Source: Ruaniaceae bacterium KH17
GTDB lineage: Bacteria; Actinomycetota; Actinomycetes; Actinomycetales; Actinomycetaceae
Assembly: GCA_900199505.1 (NCBI GenBank)
Contig: FZQV01000012.1
Coordinates: forward strand, 1 to 64,000
Direction: 5' to 3'
Length of the DNA stretch: 64,000 nt
Shown: positions 42,318-53,713 of the stretch, one piece after another
Layout: the number at the start of each line of letters is the position of its first letter
Numbering within the stretch: the first letter of the stretch is position 1
Notes under the pieces: model-generated
What the model saw: the letters and a program-made list of their open reading frames with translations, nothing else
The model's database searches: none
What the model was told of the DNA's origin: nothing
Translations under genes and position numbers: made by a program

Positions 42318-43173
42318 TTGGGGGCGCGGTAGAAGCCCGCACAATCAGCTCCGTGGGCAGCCCGATGCGGCTGCTCGCCTGGTCCACGGTGCCGTCCAGT
42401 AGCCCGAGCACGATCCGAACGAGCTCGTTGCCAATCTTCGCCCAATCCTGCTTCACCGTGGTGAGCGCGGGCGAGGAGTATGCGGCGAGGGCGATATCGT
42501 CGAAGCCGACGACGGAGACGTCCTCGGGCACGCGATGGCCGGCTTCGTGGAGGGCCCGGAGCAACCCAAAGGCCATCTCATCATTGCCGGCGAACACGGC
42601 CGTGATCTCGGGATTGGCGGCGATCTCGAGTCCCGCCGCATAGCCAGAGGCCGCGATCCAGTCGCCCCGCCAGGGCTTCGGTCGCGGCAAGCCGGCGAGG
42701 CCGAGTTCACGCTGCCATGTGTGCAGGCGCACGTTCGCCGGATCTGAGTCCGCCGGCCCGGCGATGTGATGGATCCTGCTGTGGCCAAGTTCGAGGAGAT
42801 GCCGGACAGCGTCCTGGGAGCCCTGCACCTGATCGGCAACGACGCCGGGGAAGTGCCCGATCAGCCGCGAATCGGAGACGACGACGGGCAGGCCGCTCGG
42901 CAGCGCGAGCGACTCCGGCTCGGCGCCCTCGGCACGAATGATGATTAAGGCGTCAATTGCCTGGTTCGAGAGTCTCCCTGCTGCCTGCCGCCAGGTCTCC
43001 GCTTCGGTGTCGTGAATGTGCAACAGGGTCACGGTGTGATTGGCCTGCTCGGCCGCGTCGACGACTGCTTCGGTGGTGAGGGCTTCGCCAGTCCGGCCAA
43101 TCTGGTGGGCGATGAGCCCGATCGTGTCGAAGGAGCCGCTGCGGAGTGCGCGAGCCGTCCGGTTGGGCGAGAT
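42310..43173 (-). pseudogene. LacI-family regulator lacking its DNA-binding domain
   Basis: About 288 codons are homologous to a LacI/GalR repressor, beginning at ISPNRTARALRSG, which is the end of the hinge region in intact relatives. The sensor domain is complete (FDTIGLIAHQ, VVADQVQGSQDAVRHLLELGHSRIHHI, VSVVGFDDIALAAYSSPALTTV). The roughly 50-residue helix-turn-helix is missing. Upstream of 43173 the sequence abruptly becomes an ABC permease on the other strand. An ATG at 43215 is in frame but lies inside permease sequence. It cannot bind operator DNA as a normal repressor, so it is called broken. Confidence 0.82.
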
Positions 43174-43174
43174 G

Positions 43175-46434
<3,260 letters not shown>

Positions 46435-46676
46435 AGGATCCTCGTTGGTTGAGCGAAAGCCCGGAGGGCTGAAGTCGAGACCATGTCCCGGTGGCGAGCT
46501 GCTTGAGGCCTGGACGGGAATGATGCTCGCTCTGTTCTTGGCCGGGCTGAGAACGACCGTGCGGGGCTCGTTGACGAGTAGCCGGGCGGAGAATGACCGC
46601 TGGCGGTCGTCCAGGCGCCCGGATGACTGAGATCTGGCCTCTGAACGGTCGTCAACCGCCCGGCGTCGACATGACT

Positions 46677-46706
46677 GTGGCGGGGACGATGATTCGTCCC
46701 CGCCAC
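46677..46706 (-). terminator. Hairpin after the 54-residue small protein gene
   Basis: GTGGCGGGGACGA (46677-46689) and TCGTCCCCGCCAC (46694-46706) form a perfect 13-base stem with a TGAT loop, 9 bases beyond the stop of the minus-strand small gene. No T-tract follows. The rest of the gap 46435-46676 holds degenerate GC-rich sequence with GAGAAYGACCG-like repeats and no gene I can support. Confidence 0.65.
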
Positions 46707-46715
46707 GTCGTGCGG

Positions 46716-46880
46716 TCACCGTGCCGGAGGCATACCCAGCTTCAGATAGTTGAGCCGTGCTTCCTCGGTCAACGTGTGGAGCCGCTCTGCGCGGCTGGTG
46801 CTGCGGCGCTCGAGGTGAACCCGAGCGTTGCGCGCAAGATGGTTCTCACGCCTGTGTTTCAGGCGCTGAAAAGTGGACAT
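46716..46880 (-). CDS. Small basic protein, 54 residues, unknown
   Basis: An ORF of 54 codons with GAGGGA five bases before its ATG and a strong hairpin just after its stop. The protein is Arg-rich and helical: it starts MSTFQRLKHRRENHLARNAR, continues with an Arg/Glu-rich middle and ends EARLNYLKLGMPPAR. It is highly charged and has no membrane segment or cysteine. I do not recognise it. Ribosome site, hairpin and codon composition support a real gene. It could be a small nucleic-acid-binding protein, but this is only from charge. Confidence 0.5.
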   Translation of the reverse strand: MSTFQRLKHRRENHLARNARVHLERRSTSRAERLHTLTEEARLNYLKLGMPPAR

Positions 46881-46953
46881 GATTCCCTCTCAGGATGGAT
46901 TGCGGGCGCGCGAGAGCGCGCTCAAGAAACGATGTGTGGTTGGTGCCGAACCG

Positions 46954-47082
46954 TTAGCGGTTGCCTCGGCGGACCGAGGTCTTCGGCGGAACCACGCGGG
47001 AATGTGCGGGCGTAATCGCCTTCGGCGTGGTGGCCTTCGTGCCGCCGTGGCCGTCCCCCTTGTGGGTGGTCTTCTTGCTCAT
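46954..47082 (-). CDS. Small basic protein, 42 residues, unknown
   Basis: A 42-codon ORF starting MSKKTTHKGDGHGGTKATTP and ending PPKTSVRRGNR. GGAGG lies eight bases before the ATG at 47082. It is rich in Lys, Thr, Pro and Gly, has no hydrophobic stretch and is probably unstructured. It lies between the acyltransferase and the 54-residue protein, in the same direction. Function unknown; low complexity limits recognition. Confidence 0.45.
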   Translation of the reverse strand: MSKKTTHKGDGHGGTKATTPKAITPAHSRVVPPKTSVRRGNR

Positions 47083-47165
47083 CGCACTCCCTCCTTCCGT
47101 GGGTGTCCATGCGCGATGTTGCGCGTGTTCATCCACAGTAGGCACTCGCCGTCGGGCCGGTCCAG

Positions 47166-48764
47166 CTATTTTCTGGCCGGCTCGGGGCGGTGCACGCCGC
47201 GCGGCTCGTAGCCGAGCGCGTCGCTGAGGCCGAGTAGATCGGCCAGGAACCAGATGATCGACGCCCACATCTCGGTTCCTTGCAGCCCAGGCTCGTCATC
47301 GCGCGCGAAGCCGAAACCTTCGCCGGGCACGTACGCCGCGAGGGCGTCGTCGAGTAGCCGGCGGGCGATCCCAGTGATCTCCTCGCTCCGGTGCGAAGTC
47401 TGGCGGCGCGCGAGCCAGAGCGGGTGTGCCACGTCCAGCACGTTGCAGGCGTTCTGGACGCCCGGCGCGAAGTAGCGCGGATCCTCGGTGTGGCTGAGCA
47501 CGGTGTCGATCACGCGCTCGGGATACGGCAGCGGCACGCCGAACTGCGCGAACGTGCCGCGGGATGCACGGTAGAAGCCGTTGACCGGGAGTAGTAGATC
47601 GTCGTCGGTGCCGCCCCAGAGGCCCGTGCGCGGATCAGCAGTGGTGCCGAGCCAGCCGAACCCCGCCTCGCGCGTTCCCGGAGCGCTCGCGGCGCCCAGG
47701 CGCTCATTCCAGAGGAGAGCCGTGCCCAGTGCGTCGACGTCGTGCCCGGCAGTCCACGCATTCTCTCGCCACGGGCGCCCTTCCAGGAACCCGACGATGG
47801 CCTTCGCATCCATGCTTGCCACCTCAGCAATCGGGTACGCGAAGGAGCTCCCGAGCACGTCCAGCGCATAGCCCGCGCAGAGCACGTGATAGTTCACGTC
47901 CGAGTTGCGGAGCTCAAGCGCTGCGTCCGGTGCTTCGAGCGGCGCGATCAGCCCCGTGACCGGATCCTGCAAGCTCCGGAGCCGCTCGATGTGTTCGACG
48001 GCGCCCAGCTGGCCGGGGACGCCGCCCCACATCGCGGCGAGCTCCACGGCATCGCAGTGCGCGCGCACTGTTCGCGGCGCGCCGGGGACGTCAAGATAGT
48101 GGTCTCCCGTCCAAGAACGATCCAGGATCGCGTCGAGATCGCCGTGGAGCCGCGCAGAGAACTCCTGGAGACGTTCCCGATGGTGGCCACCCCGCCAGCC
48201 CTTCACACGTGCAGGCACGCCCGCCACGATCGCACCAGCGGGAACATTCTTGGTGACCACTGCCGCCGCCCCGATCACGGCGCCATCGCCGATTGTGACG
48301 CCGTCCAGGATCACGGCATGGGAGCCGATCCATACGTCGCTTCCAATCTGGATTCCCTTCTCCGTGAGCGGCTGGCGGAACACCTCGATGCCGGGCTCGA
48401 AACCGTGATTGAACGCGAGAATAGAGACATGTGAACCGATCCGAACGCCGTCGCCCATCGTGATCTCGCCTCGCACCGCCGTCGAGATATTGATGGAACA
48501 ATCGCATCCAATCCGGAGCCTTCCCGAGAGGTTGGCATAGGCCGCAATCGTGCTGCGATCGCCGAGTTCGAGCGTTTCGGTTTGTACCGCCGCCAATTCG
48601 GAGATGAAGCAGTCGGCGCCGATCTCTGAGCCGGGGAACGCGCCCACGAACGCCTGCTGGAGCTGACGCTGGTGAGACCGCTCGTCGTCGGTGGCGTGCG
48701 CGCGGAACTCCCATGGGGCGTAGTCGAAGTGGTGCCGGTCGAACGGGTTCTTCACGGAGTTCAT
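47166..48764 (-). CDS. Fusion of hexapeptide-repeat acyltransferase and a helical C-terminal domain
   Basis: A 532-residue protein. Residues about 55-200 are a left-handed beta-helix acyltransferase of the maltose/galactoside acetyltransferase kind: GDRSTIAAYANLSG, GDGVRIGSHVSILAFNHGFE with the catalytic His, GSDVWIGSHAVILDG and VPAGAIVAGVPARV. The remaining about 320 residues are alpha-helical with Trp/Gly-rich turns (TGLWGG, NVLDVAHPLWLARR, GLQGTEMWASIIWF), resembling an alpha/alpha toroid as in GH88 or terpenoid enzymes. It probably acylates a sugar, with the toroid as a binding domain. The ATG at 48764 is chosen from homology start; no clear ribosome site. It follows folA by 35 bases in the same direction. 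Confidence 0.75.
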   Translation of the reverse strand: MNSVKNPFDRHHFDYAPWEFRAHATDDERSHQRQLQQAFVGAFPGSEIGADCFISELAAVQTETLELGDRSTIAAYANLSGRLRIGCDCSINISTAVRGEITMGDGVRIGSHVSILAFNHGFEPGIEVFRQPLTEKGIQIGSDVWIGSHAVILDGVTIGDGAVIGAAAVVTKNVPAGAIVAGVPARVKGWRGGHHRERLQEFSARLHGDLDAILDRSWTGDHYLDVPGAPRTVRAHCDAVELAAMWGGVPGQLGAVEHIERLRSLQDPVTGLIAPLEAPDAALELRNSDVNYHVLCAGYALDVLGSSFAYPIAEVASMDAKAIVGFLEGRPWRENAWTAGHDVDALGTALLWNERLGAASAPGTREAGFGWLGTTADPRTGLWGGTDDDLLLPVNGFYRASRGTFAQFGVPLPYPERVIDTVLSHTEDPRYFAPGVQNACNVLDVAHPLWLARRQTSHRSEEITGIARRLLDDALAAYVPGEGFGFARDDEPGLQGTEMWASIIWFLADLLGLSDALGYEPRGVHRPEPARK

Positions 48765-48799
48765 CACGGTTGCGACTCGGTTTGCTTCGCCCACTCCGC

Positions 48800-49297
48800 T
48801 CAACCAGCGGACGGTGTAAGTGGCTGCGGCGCCGGATTCTGCCAGAGCCCGAAGCGGTAGCGGGTACCGGTGCGTGAGGTCTCCCACGGGCCGTAGCGAA
48901 CCGGACCGGGGAGCTCGGGCGCCTGCGTATCGCCAGGGGCATTCGTCTCGATCTCCGTGACGTATACCCGATCAGCGTAGGGGAGCGCGGCCTCGTAAAC
49001 CTGGCCTCCGCCCATCACCCAGATGTCGCTGTCCGCGGTGAGGCCAGCGAGCAGGTCATTGACCACCTCAGCGCCTTCCGCGACATACTCCTCGTTGCGA
49101 GTGAGCACGATGTTGCGCCTGCCGGGCAGCGGCCGAAACTCCGGCTCCAGCGATTCCCACGTGGTGCGTCCCATGAGGAGCGTCTTGCCGCGGGTCATCC
49201 GCTTGAAGTACGCGAGGTCCTCGGGCACGTACCAGGGCATCACGCCACCCTCGGCAATCACGCGCGCGGGCGTCTGGGCGTAAATCATCGTGATCAC
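48800..49297 (-). CDS. folA: Dihydrofolate reductase
   Basis: A 165-residue NADPH-dependent enzyme that regenerates tetrahydrofolate. Conserved features are GGVMPWYVPEDLAYFK with the substrate-binding acidic residue, TLLMGRTTWESL, RRNIVLTR and the cofactor loop IWVMGGGQVYE, plus the VTEIE strand. GTG at 49297 has AGGAGCC upstream; ATG at 49288 is an alternative. It follows thyA by eight bases, the classical pairing, since ThyA produces the dihydrofolate that FolA reduces. Confidence 0.95.
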   Translation of the reverse strand: MITMIYAQTPARVIAEGGVMPWYVPEDLAYFKRMTRGKTLLMGRTTWESLEPEFRPLPGRRNIVLTRNEEYVAEGAEVVNDLLAGLTADSDIWVMGGGQVYEAALPYADRVYVTEIETNAPGDTQAPELPGPVRYGPWETSRTGTRYRFGLWQNPAPQPLTPSAG

Positions 49298-49305
49298 GGC
49301 GGCTC

Positions 49306-50103
49306 CTACACAGCGATCGGGGCGGAGATTGTGGGGTGGTGTTGGTACCCCACAATCTGGACGTCCTCGTAGACGTATTCGAAGATACTGGGCGCCGTGT
49401 TGAGGTTCAGCGTTGGGAACGGGTAGGCCTCCCGAGCGAGCTGCGTTTCGACGGCCTCGATGTGGTTGGAGTAAATGTGGCAGTCACCGCCGGTCCACAC
49501 GAAGTCGCCCGCCTCGAGTCCGGTCTGCTGCGCCACCATGTGCGTGAGGAGCGCATAGGAGGCGATGTTGAACGGAACTCCGAGGAACAGATCCGCACTG
49601 CGCTGGTAGAGCTGACAGGAGAGCTTGCCACCGGCCACGTAGAACTGGAACAGGGCGTGGCACGGGACCAGCGCCATCTGGTCGAGCTCGGCCACATTCC
49701 ACGCCGAGACGATGTGACGGCGCGAGTCTGGGTTGGCCCGTATCTGCTCGATCACCTGGCTGATCTGGTCGATGTGGCCGCCGTCGGCAGTGGGCCACGA
49801 GCGCCACTGGACGCCATAGACCGGGCCGAGATCGCCCTCCTCATTTGCCCATTCGTTCCAAATCCGCACGCCGTTGTCCTGGAGATACCGCACGTTCGAT
49901 TCGCCGCGGAGGAACCAGAGGAGCTCGTAGACGATGGACTTCAGATGCACCCGTTTCGTGGTGATCAGCGGGAAGCCCTCGGAGAGGTCGAAGCGTAACT
50001 GTGCGCCGAATCGCGAGAGCGTTCCGGTGCCAGTCCGATCGGACTTGGAGGTGCCGTTCGCCAGGACATCGCGGAGCAGGTCTTCGTAGGCCGTGTTCAC
50101 CAT
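49306..50103 (-). CDS. thyA: Thymidylate synthase
   Basis: A 265-residue ThyA that methylates dUMP using methylene-tetrahydrofolate. The active-site cysteine is in [13 protein letters not shown]; the [23 protein letters not shown] block and the DCHIYSNH nucleotide-binding region are complete. The N-terminal [18 protein letters not shown] is diagnostic. The length is standard for bacterial ThyA (264 in E. coli). It is followed by folA and preceded 24 bases upstream by the OsmC gene, all on the minus strand. Confidence 0.97.
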   Translation of the reverse strand: MVNTAYEDLLRDVLANGTSKSDRTGTGTLSRFGAQLRFDLSEGFPLITTKRVHLKSIVYELLWFLRGESNVRYLQDNGVRIWNEWANEEGDLGPVYGVQWRSWPTADGGHIDQISQVIEQIRANPDSRRHIVSAWNVAELDQMALVPCHALFQFYVAGGKLSCQLYQRSADLFLGVPFNIASYALLTHMVAQQTGLEAGDFVWTGGDCHIYSNHIEAVETQLAREAYPFPTLNLNTAPSIFEYVYEDVQIVGYQHHPTISAPIAV

Positions 50104-50127
50104 GGGGCCGATCCTATGCGTACTCGG

Positions 50128-50529
50128 TTAACGAGTGGGGTCGATGGTCACCATGTAGTCGGCGCCGGCCCGCAACGTCCGCCCCACGGTGCAGTTCTTC
50201 GATATGAGGTGAGCGCTACGCTCGCGAAGCTGCTCCAGCGCGGCGCCATCGAGGCTGGCCGTGTCCAGCTCAAAATCGACGTTGATGCGCTCGTATCGGT
50301 TCTCATCCGGTACGGTATCGGCACCAAACGCGAGCTGGACCTCCACGTCATCGCCGAGCGTGTGCATCAAGCGATGGTCCGCACTCATTCCCGCACACAT
50401 GGCCAGGGCCACCTGGAGCAGTTCCCCGGGTGTGAAGGCGCCCGGAACGTCCTTCGGCCCGACGACGATCTCGCCGCCCCGCTCGTTCATGGCGCGGTAG
50501 GTGCGAGTCCCGATCCGCTCCGCCCTCAT
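50128..50529 (-). CDS. OsmC-family peroxiredoxin-like protein
   Basis: A 133-residue protein of the OsmC/Ohr family, which reduces organic hydroperoxides through two cysteines. They are in ALAMCAGMS (about residue 45) and the second in SKNCTVGRTL (about 112). The conserved GAFTPGELLQVALA comes before the first. The short length fits the OsmC subgroup. Its ATG overlaps the DUF2505 stop codon by four bases. Reductant and substrate cannot be deduced. Confidence 0.9.
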   Translation of the reverse strand: MRAERIGTRTYRAMNERGGEIVVGPKDVPGAFTPGELLQVALAMCAGMSADHRLMHTLGDDVEVQLAFGADTVPDENRYERINVDFELDTASLDGAALEQLRERSAHLISKNCTVGRTLRAGADYMVTIDPTR

Positions 50530-51005
50530 CGGGCGAGGTACTCTGCCGCGGCCTTCGCTTCTGCGCGGACAAGCTGCTCGAGCATGCTGACGGCCTTCTG
50601 CTCGATCGCCTTACCAACGAGGGGTATCGAAACCTTAACCTCGCCTTCGAAGGCGCGCTCGCAGGTCTCGCCGTTGCTGGTGAGCCGGAAATCGGCGCGG
50701 GCGCTCGCAGGAACGCCCGAGAACTCGGCGGTCAGCACGCCGGTGGGCGAGCGGTCTCCGGCAACTGGGTGCCAGAGCTCGGTGATTGTTGCGGTCAATG
50801 AATCCGGAACGAAACGGCGGTAATTCGCGGGCACCAGATCGCCCGAAACGGGGACCACGATGGTGAGCCGATCATCGACCGATTCGATGGATGACGCCTC
50901 GAGTCCGGCCTTCGCCAAGCGGAAGCGGGCGAACTCGGGATCGAGTAGTAACGCGCGGGTGGCCGCGACGTCGGCGGCATAGGCGGCGGTCGTTAGAAAT
51001 TTCAT
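50526..51005 (-). CDS. DUF2505 family protein
   Basis: A 159-residue protein of the DUF2505 family, with a START/SRPBCC-like pattern: helix AADVAATRALLLDPEFARFRLAKAG in two parts, a curved beta sheet, and a long C-terminal helix (LVRAEAKAAAEYLAR). Such folds bind small hydrophobic ligands. It is common in actinobacteria but has no known function. It is the first gene of a minus-strand cluster DUF2505, osmC, thyA, folA, acyltransferase. The start ATG at 51005 is preceded by AGGAGGA. Confidence 0.85.
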   Translation of the reverse strand: MKFLTTAAYAADVAATRALLLDPEFARFRLAKAGLEASSIESVDDRLTIVVPVSGDLVPANYRRFVPDSLTATITELWHPVAGDRSPTGVLTAEFSGVPASARADFRLTSNGETCERAFEGEVKVSIPLVGKAIEQKAVSMLEQLVRAEAKAAAEYLAR

Positions 51006-51052
51006 GGTGTCCTCCTGCCACTAAGCGTATCGGCACCACGTAGTCTTGTGGG

Positions 51053-52498
51053 GTGGCAAACCTCGCCGAGATGCTCCGAGAGAGCGGCACGCATTCACCA
51101 GTCGAAATCGATTGGTTGCACCTGCTCGTCGTCGACTGGCAGGTGATTGCGGACCTCTCCTTCGCCGATCTTGTGCTGTGGGTGGAGCGCGATGACGGGT
51201 TCATCGCCGTCGCCCATTGCCGTCCCTCGACCGGAACCACGGTCCACCAGGATGACGTGATCGGGCTGAACCTACCTGCGGCGCGTGTGGAACTGATGCG
51301 CCGCGCGATGAGTTCGGGGATGATTCAGCACTCGCTCGAGCCGCGCTGGACCGGTAGCTATGCCGTGCGTGAGGACCTCGTGCCGGTGGTCTGCAACGGC
51401 ACGACGATCGGTGTGATGGCGCGCGAATCGAACATCGGGATCGCCCGTTCTCCCTCGCGGCTCGAGGTCAACTACCTGGCGCTCGCGGACGAGCTCTGCG
51501 CGATGGTGGCGCGGGGGGAGTACCCGCAGACCTCCGCCCCCACCTCGGGGCGCGGCACACCGCGTGTGGGTGACGGCATCGTCCGGCTCGATGCCGAGGG
51601 TTCCGTGAGTTATGCAAGCCCCAACGCGATGAGTTGCTTCCACCGGCTCGGCGTGCGTGGCCCGATCGAGGGTCAGTTCCTCGCCGAGGCTGTCGCAGAT
51701 CAACTGGAGCAGACCAGCAGCCTCGACGAGTCGCTCGCCGTGGTGCTGATGGGGCGCGCCGCATGGCGCACCGAGGTCGAGGCAAATGGAGCGAGCCTCT
51801 CGTTGCGCTCGATTCCGATTACCGAATATGGACAGCGCCGTGGTGGCGCCGTCCTCGTTCGAGACATTTCCGAGATCCGGCTGCGTGAGCGTGAGCTGCT
51901 CTCCAAGGACGCCACTATTCGCGAGATCCACCATCGCGTCAAGAACAACTTGCAGACCGTCTCGGCGCTACTGCGGCTCCAGGCGCGGCGTTCCACGAAC
52001 CCCGAGACGACCTCGGCGCTGCAGGAGGCGCAGCGGCGCGTGGCGATCATCGCGCTCGTGCACGAGACGCTCTCGCAGACCATCGACGAGCAGGTGGACT
52101 TCGACGAGATGATCAACCGGATCTTGACGGTCTCCTCGGACATCGCCGCACCGGATGCGCACGTGCAGACGCGATTCGCTGGTAGCTTCGGTCGAATCCC
52201 CTCCCGCGTGGCGTCGTCTCTTGCCGTGGTTGTCACCGAACTGGTGGCTAACGCCGTCGAGCATGGGCTTGCCGAGAAGGGTGGCACCGTGACTCTCACA
52301 GCGCACCGCGACGGCGAAAGCCTCGAGGTGACGGTGGTCGACGACGGCGAGGGAGTGGGCGCGGAAGGCCCCGGTTCGGGACTCGGCACCCAGATCGTGC
52401 GCACACTCGTGGACGCGGATCTACGCGGCTCGATTCGCTGGGATGCCGGCGAGTCCGGCGGAACGATCGTGCACCTCTCGGCGCACGTTGGAAGCTAG
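51053..52498 (+). CDS. pdtaS: PdtaS-type sensor histidine kinase
   Basis: A 481-residue soluble kinase. The N-terminal GAF-like domain (to about 160) is followed by a PAS-like domain (GIVRLDAEGSVSYASPNAM to about 275). Then comes a HisKA_2 helix with the phospho-acceptor in REIHHRVKNNLQTVSALLRL (His293/His294), and an ATPase domain with ELVANAVEHGL and DDGEGVG. This is the architecture of mycobacterial PdtaS, which phosphorylates the antiterminator PdtaR. No membrane segment. GTG start at 51053. It is next to whiB1 as in mycobacteria; PdtaR is not in this window. Confidence 0.93.
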   Translation: MANLAEMLRESGTHSPVEIDWLHLLVVDWQVIADLSFADLVLWVERDDGFIAVAHCRPSTGTTVHQDDVIGLNLPAARVELMRRAMSSGMIQHSLEPRWTGSYAVREDLVPVVCNGTTIGVMARESNIGIARSPSRLEVNYLALADELCAMVARGEYPQTSAPTSGRGTPRVGDGIVRLDAEGSVSYASPNAMSCFHRLGVRGPIEGQFLAEAVADQLEQTSSLDESLAVVLMGRAAWRTEVEANGASLSLRSIPITEYGQRRGGAVLVRDISEIRLRERELLSKDATIREIHHRVKNNLQTVSALLRLQARRSTNPETTSALQEAQRRVAIIALVHETLSQTIDEQVDFDEMINRILTVSSDIAAPDAHVQTRFAGSFGRIPSRVASSLAVVVTELVANAVEHGLAEKGGTVTLTAHRDGESLEVTVVDDGEGVGAEGPGSGLGTQIVRTLVDADLRGSIRWDAGESGGTIVHLSAHVGS

Positions 52499-52512
52499 CG
52501 GGCGGCTGGGCG

Positions 52513-52761
52513 TCAGCCGGCGCGGCGGGCGCGGGCAGTGCGGCGCTTCAGGGCGCGGCGCTCGTCTTCGCCGAGGCCACCCCACACACCGGCATCCTGG
52601 CCGGTGTCGATGGCCCACTTGAGGCACGTGTCGATGACCTCGCAGCCCCGGCATACAGCCTTGGCTTCCTCGAGCTGCACAAGAGCCGGACCCGTGTTCC
52701 CAATGGGGAAGAAGAGTTCCGGGTCCTCAGTGAGGCAGGCTGCGCGGTGACGCCAATCCAT
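52513..52761 (-). CDS. whiB1: WhiB1-type iron-sulfur regulator
   Basis: An 82-residue WhiB protein. Four cysteines (9, 37, 40, 46) bind a [4Fe-4S] cluster that is sensitive to nitric oxide. The sequence opens MDWRHRAACL and carries DPELFFPIGNTGPALVQ, GVWGG and the basic tail ERRALKRRTARARR, all very close to mycobacterial WhiB1. It likely partners with the principal sigma factor. It is convergent with the PdtaS gene, as in Mycobacterium, where the pair is also adjacent. The start is typical and the length exact. Confidence 0.96.
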   Translation of the reverse strand: MDWRHRAACLTEDPELFFPIGNTGPALVQLEEAKAVCRGCEVIDTCLKWAIDTGQDAGVWGGLGEDERRALKRRTARARRAG

Positions 52762-52943
52762 GGTGGCCTTTCAGCTACGTAAAACGAAAAACGCGCCCCC
52801 AAGTTTCTGGCTCCGTCGGCGCTTTCTCAAGGTTCGCATGCGTATCGGTCGCAATCAATAGTTCAGGCGGAACACAAACGGTTATGTTCCTCACACCATC
52901 CCGCGCTCGTGGGGGAGTTTCGCGCTGCCCGTAGGATGAATGC

Positions 52944-53321
52944 ATGCCTACAGCCCCCGGTGGAATCCGAGCCGCAGCCGCACTCAGCATCCTTGGCGCG
53001 CTCGCGCTGGTCGCGACCGCGATCGTGGACATCGTGCGTACGCGGGATTTTGAGATGAGCACCTTCGTCACGGCTGGCTTCTATCTGCTGGTGACCGTGA
53101 TCCTGATTCTCGTGGCGCGGAAGCTCCGGGAAGGCTCGGGGACTGCTCGTAGCATCGTCATCACGTGGTCACTGATCCTGGTGCTCGCGATGATCACGCT
53201 GATCCAGATTCTTGGGTGGGTGTCTTACGTGGGAATCGCGCTCGGCGTAGCCACGCTTATCGTGCTGGCGTTGCCCTCGTCACGTGCGTTCATTCGCCCG
53301 CGCGAGCTCTTCCAGGACTGA
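52944..53321 (+). CDS. Small four-helix membrane protein
   Basis: A 125-residue protein with four hydrophobic segments: about 9-29 (AAAALSILGALALVATAIVD), 40-58, 71-90 and 92-110. Ends in a polar RPRELFQD tail. Small integral membrane protein of unknown function; similar short four-helix proteins are frequent in actinobacteria. It is divergent from whiB1 (182 bases between starts) and convergent with the cupin gene. I do not recognise a family. Confidence 0.6.
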   Translation: MPTAPGGIRAAAALSILGALALVATAIVDIVRTRDFEMSTFVTAGFYLLVTVILILVARKLREGSGTARSIVITWSLILVLAMITLIQILGWVSYVGIALGVATLIVLALPSSRAFIRPRELFQD

Positions 53322-53336
53322 CTCTTCGGAAGCGCG

Positions 53337-53681
53337 CTACCCGCCGTGTGAGCCCTCACCCACCGAGGTGACCGTGGTCAGCATGAACACGCAGTCGGTC
53401 AGGGCCGTCACCGCGTGGCGCTCGTGGGTGAGGACCCACAGCTTGCCCTCCTGGATCTCCTCGGGGGCGTTCTGCCCGCATTCGATCTGGAGCCGGCCCT
53501 CGAAGACCACGATCGTGGCCGCGGGTGGCGAGTTGTGCTCGGCGAGCCGCGTTCCCTTCCTGAGCGCGATCACGGTCTGGCGGAGTTCGCCATCGTGAGC
53601 GACGAGCTTGGCATGGCGTCCATTCGGGGCGGCGCGCGCCTCAACAAGGTAGTCCTCGACGATGCTGGCAAGGTCAATCAC
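53337..53681 (-). CDS. Cupin-like small protein
   Basis: A 114-residue single-domain cupin-fold protein. The pattern GTRLAEHNSPPAATIVVFEGRLQIE followed by GKLWVLTHERHAVTAL matches the two cupin motifs, but the first motif has a single His in place of the usual HxH, so the metal site may be altered. GTG start at 53681 with GAGGAGG upstream. Small cupins of this type are often called anti-sigma or LuxR-adjacent in actinobacteria, but nothing here points to a partner. It lies upstream in the same direction as no other gene. Confidence 0.68.
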   Translation of the reverse strand: MIDLASIVEDYLVEARAAPNGRHAKLVAHDGELRQTVIALRKGTRLAEHNSPPAATIVVFEGRLQIECGQNAPEEIQEGKLWVLTHERHAVTALTDCVFMLTTVTSVGEGSHGG

Positions 53682-53713
53682 GCTGCTACCTCCTCGGTGT
53701 GGTACCTCTCACA

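Noticed and set aside
46435-46676. ORFs between lacZ and the small basic protein
   Set aside because: Several short frames exist on both strands but none has a ribosome site or recognisable sequence; GC-rich repetitive filler is the better reading.
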